Positions 1-6,607 of a DNA stretch of 11,370 nt are shown piece after piece. The notes beneath the pieces were generated by a model that worked only from the letters and a program-made list of their open reading frames with translations, had not been told where the DNA came from and ran no database searches. Positions within the stretch are counted from its first letter, which is position 1, and each line of letters starts with the position of its first letter. The DNA comes from Lentisphaerota bacterium (GTDB taxonomy: Bacteria; Verrucomicrobiota; Kiritimatiellia; JAAZAB01). The stretch is taken from the NCBI GenBank assembly GCA_016199105.1, contig JACQHI010000130.1:1-11370 (forward strand). The letters are read 5' to 3'. A program made the position numbers and the translations under genes.

Positions 1-287
1 CGCCGGTGAGCGGGGATTATGATGGGGACGGGGCATCCGACCTGGCGATGTACATGGAACGGCTGGGGCTGTGGTTCATCCGGAGCGCGTCGGGCGAGTT
101 GTTGTTGTGGGGCGGCGCGTTCGGAGGGATGGGCTTTACGCCGGTGAGCGGAGACTTCGACGGGGACGGCGCGAGCGACTTGGCGGTCTACGGGAACGGC
201 TTGTGGTACATCCGGACAATAGACGGTACGATCCTGCAATGGGGTGTGCCGTGGGGCGGACCTGGCTTCCAGGCCGCAAGCCGATGA
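1..287 (+). CDS. C-terminal end of a secreted protein with DxDxDG (FG-GAP/VCBS-like) repeats, 5' truncated
   Basis: The reading frame is already open at the left edge (first whole codon at base 3) and ends at TGA 285-287, so only about 94 C-terminal residues are seen. They form two repeats of about 45 residues. Each begins PVSGD(Y/F)DGDGASDLA and continues through a Trp-rich stretch (GLWFIRS / GLWYIRT, then a W-GG-GF motif). DxDxDG loops of this kind bind calcium in FG-GAP/VCBS-type beta-propeller blades (family knowledge). The GTG at base 6 is an internal Val of the repeat and not a start. The codons are rich in GCG, GAC, GGG and GTG, like the far right of the window. The protein is probably a large exported one, perhaps of the same modular type as the gene starting at 6608. 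The export, and everything upstream, are inferred. Confidence 0.8.
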   Translation, partial: PVSGDYDGDGASDLAMYMERLGLWFIRSASGELLLWGGAFGGMGFTPVSGDFDGDGASDLAVYGNGLWYIRTIDGTILQWGVPWGGPGFQAASR

Positions 288-299
288 GATTTCCCGTAT

Positions 300-320
300 G
301 GCCCGCGCTTGCGCGCGGCC
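300..320. terminator. GC-rich hairpin just after the left-edge gene
   Basis: GGCC and CGCG on the left pair with CGCG and GGCC on the right around a CTTG loop, with one bulged C. It lies 13 bases after the TGA at 285-287. No T-run follows on the + strand, so it is not a textbook intrinsic terminator. It could be a 3'-end stabiliser or part of a terminator for the left-edge transcript. Confidence 0.3.
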
Positions 321-383
321 GTCCGAAGGCGTCGTGGTGAGCGTGATCCCTGTATGGAATCGGTTAGGAGGGGAGGCCGCGCA

Positions 384-407
384 TCCCGACCACCAAGAGA
401 GTCGGGA
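384..407. terminator. 7-bp perfect inverted repeat between convergent genes
   Basis: TCCCGAC (384-390) and GTCGGGA (401-407) are perfect inverted copies with a 10-base loop. The element sits 22 bases beyond the last stop codon of the leftward operon (430-432) and also downstream of the rightward gene. This position suits a shared 3'-end hairpin, but neither strand has a clear U-tract, so the terminator role is a guess. The rest of 288-429 shows no gene. Confidence 0.3.
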
Positions 408-429
408 GTGCCCTACATCGGCAAGACGA

Positions 430-1329
430 TCAAAAGCACATCAGAATTATTCCGCCCCCTCCCAAGGCGATGCCCATCCATTTTTTCGCGTTGAAAATTT
501 CCCGGAGGATGAAACGCGAATAAAGCGCGAAAAACAGCACGCTCAACCCAGTGACGACCGGATAGGCCAGCCCCGACAACTTCAGGGGCGTCAACATGTC
601 CACGCTGATCAACATGAGGGCCAGTATGCCGAACCCAAGCAATGCCGTTCCGACAATCAAGCCGATCATGTTGCGTTGCAGTCGTTCCCGTTTTCCAAAG
701 GCCAGCGGACCGAAACAGAGGAGCATGCCGCCTAAAAACAGCGGCAGGCGCAGATGAGCGGAATCCTGCCAGCCCGTCCAGTGCGATGGGGTCATATAGA
801 AAATTTGCGTCAAACCGGTGCAGAGGAACGCGGCCAATACGGTCGCAAACCATTTGATCCCGGATCCCGATGATTGCGAATCCGTATCCGTCCGTTTTTC
901 CGGCGCCGCCAGGACGAGCATCGTCACGATGAGCACAAGGCCCAGAATCCGGGCAGGTGTCATCGGTTCACCCCAGCATGCAATGGCATACAGGAAAGAA
1001 AGCGCCATGGCCGACTGGCCGATGGCGTAGCTCAACGCCGCGTGGCCCAGGCGCATGGCCAGGATGTTGAAAACGATGCAGCCGACATTGGTGATGGCGG
1101 ACAGAAACATCACCAGGGCCAGTTCGCCTATGCGGGGCACATCCTGGAGGACCAGCGCCCAGTTCACCTGGGCCAGGGAGAGGCCGAAATTGATGCCGGT
1201 GGCCGCCAGGTTGAAAGCCATGATGGGGATCCGACGCCGGGCGATCAAGGCGAAGACAATGGCCAGCAACGTGGCGAAGACGGATGTAATCAGAAGGATG
1301 CCGAAGCCTTTGAGCAGGGGCAGATGCAT
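430..1329 (-). CDS. EamA/DMT-superfamily transporter, 10 predicted membrane segments
   Basis: This 299-residue, very hydrophobic protein has about ten membrane spans in two five-helix halves, at roughly residues 8-30, 37-57, 68-90, 96-118, 126-142, and then 160-178, 195-213, 222-241, 251-270 and 283-298. Each half ends with the usual EamA closing pattern: an acidic turn followed by a Gly-rich last helix (GEPMTPARILGLVL near 120-133; REIFNAKKWMGIALG near 276-290). A polar, charged linker (residues 143-158) separates the halves. The length fits the family, whose members move small metabolites such as amino acids, sugars or nucleotides across the inner membrane; the substrate is unknown here. 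It is the last gene of the operon. Its ATG lies 3 bases after the preceding stop, with only a weak ribosome site (GGAAG, about 14 bases upstream), which suggests translational coupling. Confidence 0.88.
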   Translation of the reverse strand: MHLPLLKGFGILLITSVFATLLAIVFALIARRRIPIMAFNLAATGINFGLSLAQVNWALVLQDVPRIGELALVMFLSAITNVGCIVFNILAMRLGHAALSYAIGQSAMALSFLYAIACWGEPMTPARILGLVLIVTMLVLAAPEKRTDTDSQSSGSGIKWFATVLAAFLCTGLTQIFYMTPSHWTGWQDSAHLRLPLFLGGMLLCFGPLAFGKRERLQRNMIGLIVGTALLGFGILALMLISVDMLTPLKLSGLAYPVVTGLSVLFFALYSRFILREIFNAKKWMGIALGGGGIILMCF

Positions 1330-1332
1330 GTG

Positions 1333-2133
1333 TCAAGGCTGTGCTTCCAGGACACCGGCGGCGTTAGTGCCGAGAATGGCGCGTTTCTGTTCCGGAGTGA
1401 GGCGGGCGAACAACACGCGTCCAAGCTGGTGGGCCGGGTTCAGCAGGAGTTGATCCGTGCCCCAGACGATTTTATGGAGCGGTGCCCGGGCGACCAGGCG
1501 TTCGAGGAAGCCTCGCGGACAGGAGGACAGAACCGGATCGAGATGGACATGCGGATAGACGGTGACGGTCCGCAGATATTTTTCGATATCCCCCGAACCG
1601 GCATGCGCCAGTATCCATCGGATGCCGTTATAACGTTCGAAGGCGTCCCGAAGCTGCTCGATCTCCTGGCCGGCCCAGGTGTGGGCGAGGATGGGTAGAC
1701 GATGATCGTGGGCGAACCTGAAAATCAAATCGTAATTCGGGTGATCGTACCGAAGGCCCGGCCGCATGCCGTAACTCCAGATCTTGATCGCGCGCAAGCC
1801 GGCCTTGAAACAGCGCTTCATTTCGGGAAGGACGGTCGTCCGATAGGCCGGGTTTAACGCCATGTAGCCGCGAATCCGATCCGGGTATTGCCGAACCGCG
1901 GCGATCACCCGATCGTTGCCCATCCGATCCAGCCCGAAAACGGCCTCGAATGCGGACGCGTAAACCCGGTCAATGCCTAGCCGGTCCATGACGGAAATCA
2001 GGGTTTTGAGCCGGGTGTCGAGGATGGGGATGCCGACACAATGCCCAATGTGGGCATGGGCATCGATGACGAGGACGCGGCGGAGCGGTTGTCCCGTCAG
2101 ACCGCAATGGACAAAATAATCGGCAGTAGTCAT
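1333..2133 (-). CDS. Amidohydrolase family (Amidohydrolase_2, TIM-barrel metal hydrolase)
   Basis: This 266-residue protein has the full set of metal-site landmarks of Amidohydrolase_2 (PF04909-type) enzymes. They are DAHAHIG at residues 24-30 (HxH = H26/H28), a Lys at 117 after beta-strand RAIK, LAHTW with H151, LAHAG with H177, and GTD with D227. The C-terminal ILGTNAAGVL (254-262) is the usual closing helix. The family includes decarboxylases and lactonases such as the LigI and sugar-lactonase groups, so a hydrolase or lactonase acting on a small acid or sugar lactone is plausible; the substrate is not readable. The start is well supported: AAGGAAG lies 7 bases upstream of the ATG, and the ATG overlaps the previous stop as ATGA (2130-2133). 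It follows a degenerate paralogue, with which it may pair. No signal peptide is seen, so it is probably cytoplasmic. Confidence 0.9.
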   Translation of the reverse strand: MTTADYFVHCGLTGQPLRRVLVIDAHAHIGHCVGIPILDTRLKTLISVMDRLGIDRVYASAFEAVFGLDRMGNDRVIAAVRQYPDRIRGYMALNPAYRTTVLPEMKRCFKAGLRAIKIWSYGMRPGLRYDHPNYDLIFRFAHDHRLPILAHTWAGQEIEQLRDAFERYNGIRWILAHAGSGDIEKYLRTVTVYPHVHLDPVLSSCPRGFLERLVARAPLHKIVWGTDQLLLNPAHQLGRVLFARLTPEQKRAILGTNAAGVLEAQP

Positions 2134-2879
2134 GTTTTCACTTCCTTGAGCAGGCGCTCCAGTGTGCCGTGCGCAATGGCTTCACGGGCGGCATCGGGGA
2201 TGTCCGCGTACATGACCGCCGCCATGGCGGCGCCGCCATCCGCCGAGGGATAGCCCATGCCGAAGAGCCAGCGTTCCGAGCCGAAGAGCCGGCATAAATC
2301 TTCGATTCCCCTGAAAACGGAATAGGTGTGATTCAAGCAGAGATGAAGCTGGGGATGACGTCGAAGCAGGGGGTACAGAAGGCGATTCCGTCCCAGGCGC
2401 GGCGCATTGAGGAGAATCAACCGCAGGCCGGGGAAGTCGGACAAGACCCGGTCGAGGTCATCCGCTTTGATTTTGAGATAATCGAGGAAAAGAGGAACAC
2501 GACGGGCTTGAAGCGCTTCATACAAGGCGCCCGAACACCAGGGCAACAGGCTGAAGCCTTCCGCGTCGGGCTCGGTCCAGGCCGCCCGGGCACCCGACTT
2601 CAGCATGGCCGTGACGGCGGAGTCCGGACAAAAATCCGGTTCCGTTCCATCGGGCGTTAAAAACCAAACGGGCAGGAGTGGGCCTTGTCCGCGTGTTTCC
2701 TTGACGAGCGTCAGATTACCGGGGCAAGGCCCGCAATCGAGCGCGGCCGCGTGACGGACCATGGCTTTCCGTATTCCCAGCCGCCGCATTTCGGAAAGAA
2801 GATCGGCGCGGGATGAAACCCATTCGCCCGTGGGCGCGCGCGGTTTACCGATCAGGGCGTCGCAGGCAATCCATTTCAT
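2130..2879 (-). CDS. Degenerate amidohydrolase-like protein, metal ligands missing
   Basis: This 249-residue protein has the overall order of an amidohydrolase TIM barrel but lacks its chemistry. The N-terminal DxHxHxG is reduced to CDALIG (residues 6-11). The strand that should carry a His reads LFLDY (130-134). The place of HAG reads LLNAP (157-161). The place of GTD reads GMGYP (207-211). The final segment (AIAHGTLERLL, 235-244) still resembles the family's closing helix. Residues 137-157 (ADDLDRVLSDFP, then RLILL) match the usual helix before a barrel strand. It overlaps the genes on both sides by 4 bases (ATGA at 2876-2879 and 2130-2133), so it is made together with the intact amidohydrolase. 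It may be a non-catalytic partner, a binding protein, or a metal-independent enzyme. The family assignment is by pattern and is less certain than for the neighbour. Confidence 0.72.
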   Translation of the reverse strand: MKWIACDALIGKPRAPTGEWVSSRADLLSEMRRLGIRKAMVRHAAALDCGPCPGNLTLVKETRGQGPLLPVWFLTPDGTEPDFCPDSAVTAMLKSGARAAWTEPDAEGFSLLPWCSGALYEALQARRVPLFLDYLKIKADDLDRVLSDFPGLRLILLNAPRLGRNRLLYPLLRRHPQLHLCLNHTYSVFRGIEDLCRLFGSERWLFGMGYPSADGGAAMAAVMYADIPDAAREAIAHGTLERLLKEVKT

Positions 2880-4318
2880 GATTCGCGAATCCAGGGTTTG
2901 TTGTAGATGGAGTTGACGGCGATGACGGCATAGCCGGGCGCCCGGATGACGAAGGTGTCATCCACCAGCCGTATTTCAACCTGGGGATCGAGTGTCATCG
3001 AAGGATGACGGTAACCGCACCAGGCGGGTATGGAGGGAAAACCGTAGTCGGCGGTTTTCGCGCCGACCGAGCCAAATCCAAAGCTGAAAGGGCGGAGGAT
3101 GGCCCATTGCCGGTCATTTTCGGCCCAGGCGTCGTTCCAGCCGAGCGTGAGCGCCAGAGCCGGCGACGGGGATTCGAAGGCGCGGATAAACGCGGCCGGA
3201 TCCCTGACTTGCCTTCCGAAAAACGCCAGGTCATGACATTCCCAGACCGTGCCGACAATGACGTCGAAATCGTCATGCCAGCCCGAGGCCTGTGTGATAT
3301 AGCCATAATCGTTTTGATAAAATCGGCAGGTATGGATAAGCGCGTCGATAAAGGTCGAAGCTTCGGTGTCGGGTCGAATCGCCAGGTAATCCTGAAGGGT
3401 TCGCAGGAAAAGGCCGCCGCCGGAAATCAGCATGGGCGAATGACTCACCTTCCATTCTCCCTTGATACGGTCGCAACTGCGATGCAGGCGCCGGCATTGC
3501 TGGTGGTCCCTCCACGAGTTGCGTATGACATGGCGCACCATTTTTCCGGCGGCTTCGAGATAACGCGAATCGTCCGTGCGGCGATAGGCCCAGAGAAAGG
3601 CGGGAACGATCACCCCGTAGTATTCCGCCGGCTCGATATAGTCGGGAGGACCGTCGGACCTGAGCATGCCGCCGCAGTCCGAATCCGGCACTCCGCAGAC
3701 CAAATGCTTTTCCAGGTGCCGGTCAAGCGCGAGCCGCAGGCTCGCTTCCAGCCCTGAATCCCAGCCGAATGTATTCATCCACTCATACATGGCCCAGATG
3801 CCGGCGCAGTCCTGATTGACCGTTCCACAGACGATGTGGTCGTGGGTTCGGATGTGGTCGTCTGAAAGACGGAATTTCCTTAAATTCCGGGCGACGCGTT
3901 CGCCGATCTCCGTGAAAATGGAGGGGGGCAGGCGTTCGCGCAGGCGTCCGGCGAAGTAGGAGAGCGACAGGTCCTGCAGCATGTTGTCCACGCAGGAGGC
4001 GTTGAAACAACGGCCGAATTCCGCGCCGGCATTATCCCAGGAATCGTCGGGCTGCTGTGTGGCCAGGAGATAGCGCAGAAAAGATCGTGTGACGTCCTCA
4101 ACGCGGGAATGTCCGGTGGATGTGAGAATATCGGCAAGGCCGATGAGGACCGGCGCGCCCCAGGCGGAATAGCCGGTGTAATGATCTTCCAGAAGGCCGG
4201 GATGAAGACGCCAGACCGGATGGGTATGAACGCCGTGAAAGGCGCCTTTTGCATCCTGCCAGGTCAGCAGGTAGCGCAGGAGCTTTCCGGCCATGTCATG
4301 AGCGTCTTTTTCCGGCAT
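2876..4318 (-). CDS. Unknown protein, probable alpha/alpha-toroid carbohydrate-active enzyme
   Basis: I do not recognise this 480-residue protein as a named family. It is built from repeated helices with aromatic, His and Asp-rich loops: QQPDDSWDNAG (88-98), DDHIRTHDHIVCGTVNQD (153-170), CGVPDSDCGGM (208-218), YIEPAEYYG (227-235), GEWKVSHSPMLISGGG (287-302) and SGWHDDFDVIVGTVWECHD (345-363). This resembles (alpha/alpha)6-barrel or toroid proteins such as unsaturated glucuronyl hydrolases, lyases and sugar epimerases. The last 40 residues are beta-like (VEIRLVDDTFVIRAPGYAV), suggesting a small C-terminal sheet. No signal peptide is visible. The chosen ATG has GGGAG 12 bases upstream and overlaps the esterase gene by 23 bases; an ATG at residue 9 (4294-4292) is an alternative but has no ribosome site. 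Its stop overlaps the next start as ATGA. Context points to glycan or uronate processing; this is inference. Confidence 0.8.
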   Translation of the reverse strand: MPEKDAHDMAGKLLRYLLTWQDAKGAFHGVHTHPVWRLHPGLLEDHYTGYSAWGAPVLIGLADILTSTGHSRVEDVTRSFLRYLLATQQPDDSWDNAGAEFGRCFNASCVDNMLQDLSLSYFAGRLRERLPPSIFTEIGERVARNLRKFRLSDDHIRTHDHIVCGTVNQDCAGIWAMYEWMNTFGWDSGLEASLRLALDRHLEKHLVCGVPDSDCGGMLRSDGPPDYIEPAEYYGVIVPAFLWAYRRTDDSRYLEAAGKMVRHVIRNSWRDHQQCRRLHRSCDRIKGEWKVSHSPMLISGGGLFLRTLQDYLAIRPDTEASTFIDALIHTCRFYQNDYGYITQASGWHDDFDVIVGTVWECHDLAFFGRQVRDPAAFIRAFESPSPALALTLGWNDAWAENDRQWAILRPFSFGFGSVGAKTADYGFPSIPAWCGYRHPSMTLDPQVEIRLVDDTFVIRAPGYAVIAVNSIYNKPWIRES

Positions 4319-6395
4319 CGGACGATGCTACTCCCGGGGTGAGCCATTTCGCAATGATGGAATGAGGGAATGACATAGCGGAATCGACGTGCCAGGCGAT
4401 ATGACTCAGGTCCCCTCTCAGGGGCCGGGCTATGGCGGTCTTGGAGAGAGGTTGCCGTTGGGCGTTGCACGGATTGATCAACAGAAATTGGCGGTCCGTT
4501 CTGGCCCGGATGAGCTCGGGAATGTCGAAATGTCTCAAGACATCGGGCCAATACAGATACCGGCTCCAGGCCGGATGTTCGTCCGCGGCCAGCAGCTCGA
4601 ACGAGAAAAGAAAGGAATCCAAGATGATCTGTCGCACTCCGGGATGGATGAGACCGGCCAGGAGTGCCGGCACAGCGGCTTCGCCATGGCCGTAAACCGC
4701 GGCGGAATGGGACGCCGGGCGATTTCGAAGCGCGAAATCGAGAACGCACCAGGCGCTGCGCGTCTGTTGGGCGATGGCGCTGTCCGCGCACAGGGTCAGC
4801 AGATCGCACAGGACGCGATCCACGGAACACCAGCCATACATGTCGTAATCCGTCGGTTCCGGTTTCAACTCACCAAACCCGGGAAGATCCGCGGAGTGAA
4901 TGGTTTCCTTCATATTGAAAAAACCGCGGGCCTGCCGTGAGCCTGTCGAATCGGTCGCCTGGAGCGGGACGAATTTGCCCTCATCCGAAAAAGCGATTAC
5001 ACTACCTGGTGATGCCGACGTACCAGCCTTCGCTCGGAAGCTACGGCTTGGCAGGCAGGTCAGGGTCAGAATGGGGATGGGGATGGAGTTTTTCGGATGA
5101 AGGATAGTCCGACGGAGTCCGGCATGGCCCCAGGGACCCGGATTCGAAACGCGTTCGATGGAGAACGACGTCGGCTTGAGTTTTAGGAAGGCGGACAGAA
5201 AACGGTTGGTCGTTCCTGGCCGGCGCTGACGATGTGTGCGGGCCACTTCCCGGCGGATGAAATCCAGCATGCCTTCCGTCTCCAGGGCCGTGCCGCAATT
5301 CAAGTCCGATTCCGGAAGCAGTTCGACCAGCCTTCGCTCGGAAGCTGCGGCTTGGCGGGCCGGCTTGACTGTTCGATCGTCCATGAGCCAGCGGCGCATC
5401 CAGCGAGCCGTTTCCATGGCCATGCGGGCGGTGTATTTGTGGGGACAATGGTCGAAAAACAACGCCAGACGGTCCGGGACGCCTTCCAGCGCGTAGATTT
5501 GCCGCGTCTCATGGAAGGTTTTTTCAACCAACGGTTTGCGAAAAAGTGAATCTTGAGTGCCGCCGACGACCAGGCAGGGTCGCGGGGCGGCCATGGCCAC
5601 GAGGTGATGATAGTTGAAACCTTCGAGCGCCTGTCCCGTCATGAAGTTCTCGGGGCAGCCGGTGTAAAGTCCTTCGATGACGTGTCCGGTGAACGGGGCG
5701 GTCGAGCATACAGGAGCGATGACCGAAACCCGCTTGTCCAGTTGGGCCAGGAAGAGAGTGGCGAACCCTCCGCCGGACACGCCGGTGACGCCCATGCCGT
5801 GGGAAAAATCCATGTCGGGAAGCGTTTCGAGCATGTCGGCGGTGCGCAGAGCGTCGATTAAAAAGAAAAAATTGCTCCAAATCCCGAGCAAGGCGCACTG
5901 CGCGCCCTGGATGAAGTGATTGTTGTGGCGGTGTTTTTCCCCGAACATGGGCATGTCGAAGAGGGCGGCGGCAAAACCGTTCCGGGCGAGGATTTGAGGG
6001 GGGATTTGATGGTCGTCCTGCCATTTGGGGCCATGCCCGCATGGACAGAGCACGGGGATGAAGGGGCCGGGACCGTGCGGCAGGAAAAGATTCAGTCCGA
6101 CCGTCCAGCCGGGCAGGGATTCGAAGATGTAATTGCGAAGACGGAAATCCGGGTATTTTTTTTCATCCAACAGTCGGGCAGCGATGGGGATGCGGAAGCG
6201 TTGGAGAGAGGGGGCCAGCCGATCTTCGATGAATCGGCGCCAGCGGGCTTTCCGCTGCAGCCATTCCGCGCGGGACATGCGGCTCCAACGCAAGTCGTGC
6301 TGCGACAGCAGTTCCCTCGTTGTGTTTTGAATATGCTCCCTCCAGAGCAATTCGGGAAATCCCAGACGCCGGGAAGAGCGTTGCAATATCCGCAT
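4296..6395 (-). CDS. Double-domain alpha/beta-hydrolase, acetyl-xylan-esterase-like; second domain degenerate
   Basis: This 699-residue protein is the first gene of the operon. Domain 1 (about 70-340) has an alpha/beta-hydrolase layout: an oxyanion segment CPCGHG (117-122), the nucleophile elbow GVSGGG with Ser207, Asp282 in GGTQDS, and His319 in CPHKY, so a full Ser-Asp-His triad can be proposed. Domain 2 (about 410-690) repeats the fold (ILHPKNSIPIP, 431-441; IAFSDEGK, 467-474; VYGHGEAAVPALLAGL, 567-582; FLLINPCNAQ, 637-646), but the nucleophile position reads GHGEA, without Ser, so it is probably inactive. Similar two-domain esterases are known in PVC bacteria and are usually called acetyl-xylan esterases. 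No convincing signal peptide is seen. The start is supported by GGAG 7 bases upstream. Two copies of a 35-bp DNA repeat lie in the linkers, encoding residues 346-357 and 447-458 in different frames. Confidence 0.85.
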   Translation of the reverse strand: MRILQRSSRRLGFPELLWREHIQNTTRELLSQHDLRWSRMSRAEWLQRKARWRRFIEDRLAPSLQRFRIPIAARLLDEKKYPDFRLRNYIFESLPGWTVGLNLFLPHGPGPFIPVLCPCGHGPKWQDDHQIPPQILARNGFAAALFDMPMFGEKHRHNNHFIQGAQCALLGIWSNFFFLIDALRTADMLETLPDMDFSHGMGVTGVSGGGFATLFLAQLDKRVSVIAPVCSTAPFTGHVIEGLYTGCPENFMTGQALEGFNYHHLVAMAAPRPCLVVGGTQDSLFRKPLVEKTFHETRQIYALEGVPDRLALFFDHCPHKYTARMAMETARWMRRWLMDDRTVKPARQAAASERRLVELLPESDLNCGTALETEGMLDFIRREVARTHRQRRPGTTNRFLSAFLKLKPTSFSIERVSNPGPWGHAGLRRTILHPKNSIPIPILTLTCLPSRSFRAKAGTSASPGSVIAFSDEGKFVPLQATDSTGSRQARGFFNMKETIHSADLPGFGELKPEPTDYDMYGWCSVDRVLCDLLTLCADSAIAQQTRSAWCVLDFALRNRPASHSAAVYGHGEAAVPALLAGLIHPGVRQIILDSFLFSFELLAADEHPAWSRYLYWPDVLRHFDIPELIRARTDRQFLLINPCNAQRQPLSKTAIARPLRGDLSHIAWHVDSAMSFPHSIIAKWLTPGVASSDAGKRRS
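4981..5100. repeat. 12-bp perfect inverted repeats bounding a 120-bp in-frame block
   Basis: TCATCCGAAAAA at 4981-4992 has its exact inverted copy TTTTTCGGATGA at 5089-5100. The enclosed block is 120 bases, a multiple of three, and contains one copy of the 35-bp repeat plus a short GGGGAT run (about 5072-5083). It looks like a tiny insertion element, but the protein on both sides still fits strands of the second hydrolase domain, and no target duplication is evident. The ends may therefore be a coincidence. Confidence 0.35.
5022..5056. repeat. 35-bp dispersed repeat, copy A (inside esterase gene)
   Basis: The core is CCAGCCTTCGCTCGGAAG followed by CTACGG and CTTGGCAGGC. It matches the copy at 5326-5360 at 33 of 35 positions. 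The unit can fold: CCAGCC pairs with GGCTTGG with one bulge, enclosing CTTC/GAAG. On the coding (-) strand it is read in frame as LPSRSFRAKAG within residues 447-458, in the linker at the start of the second hydrolase domain. Confidence 0.75.
5326..5360. repeat. 35-bp dispersed repeat, copy B (inside esterase gene, other frame)
   Basis: Same orientation as copy A and 304 bases away, with two substitutions (G for A at 5347 and 5357). On the - strand it is read as ARQAAASERRLV (residues 346-357). This is a different reading frame from copy A, so the two copies give unrelated peptides. It lies just after the end of the first hydrolase domain. Confidence 0.75.
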
Positions 6396-6402
6396 AGGTC
6401 GG

Positions 6403-6406
6403 CTCC
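6403..6406 (-). promoter_or_regulatory. Ribosome binding site of the esterase gene
   Basis: GGAG on the - strand, 7 bases upstream of the ATG at 6395-6393. It supports that start and lies only 4 bases from the foot of the leader hairpin. Confidence 0.6.
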
Positions 6407-6410
6407 GTTA

Positions 6411-6435
6411 TCGCCCACGCGCCGCGCGTGGGCGA
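6411..6435. promoter_or_regulatory. 11-bp perfect hairpin in the operon leader, 3-base loop
   Basis: TCGCCCACGCG (6411-6421) pairs perfectly with CGCGTGGGCGA (6425-6435) around the loop CCG. It lies 15 bases upstream of the operon's first ATG and 4 bases from its ribosome site. On the + strand a T6 run (6444-6449) follows 8 bases later, resembling an imperfect terminator for antisense transcription entering from the operon side. On the - strand it is a stable 5'-UTR structure. Either role is inferred; the stem itself is directly visible. Confidence 0.55.
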
Positions 6436-6593
6436 GCTTCTCGTTTTTTCCATGGGCGCACCACTTTGGGTAAATCCAACCGGATTTTGCGTTCCAAGGT
6501 AAGACGACTTGCCGGACAGCGTACCATGCGGATTTTCACTTCGCAAATAATCCTTGAAACCCCGGCCATCTTCAGGCAAACTTAGCCATATTT

Positions 6594-6598
6594 AAGGA
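6594..6598 (+). promoter_or_regulatory. Ribosome binding site of the giant surface-protein gene
   Basis: AAGGA, 9 bases upstream of the ATG at 6608. It supports this start over the ATG two codons downstream (6614). Confidence 0.65.
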
Positions 6599-6607
6599 AT
6601 AGTCCAA

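Larger units (their letters stand above)
6396..6607. promoter_or_regulatory. Divergent intergenic region between the operon and the giant surface-protein gene
   Basis: These 212 bases must hold the promoters for both the leftward operon and the rightward giant gene, since the two starts face away from each other. I see no convincing -35/-10 pair or sigma-54 box on either strand. TTGAAA at 6554-6559 has no well-spaced -10. Visible elements are the ribosome sites at both ends and the hairpin at 6411-6435. No additional gene is supported here. Confidence 0.6.

Noticed and set aside
874..1698. Long + strand frames opposite the transporter and amidohydrolase genes (also 244-735 and 3005-3757)
   Set aside because: They are antisense to well-supported genes, cross their boundaries, and have no recognisable motifs.
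4720..4740. 8-bp perfect palindrome CGATTTCG/CGAAATCG in the esterase gene
   Set aside because: It lies in well-conserved-looking coding sequence with no second copy seen in the window; it is probably chance.
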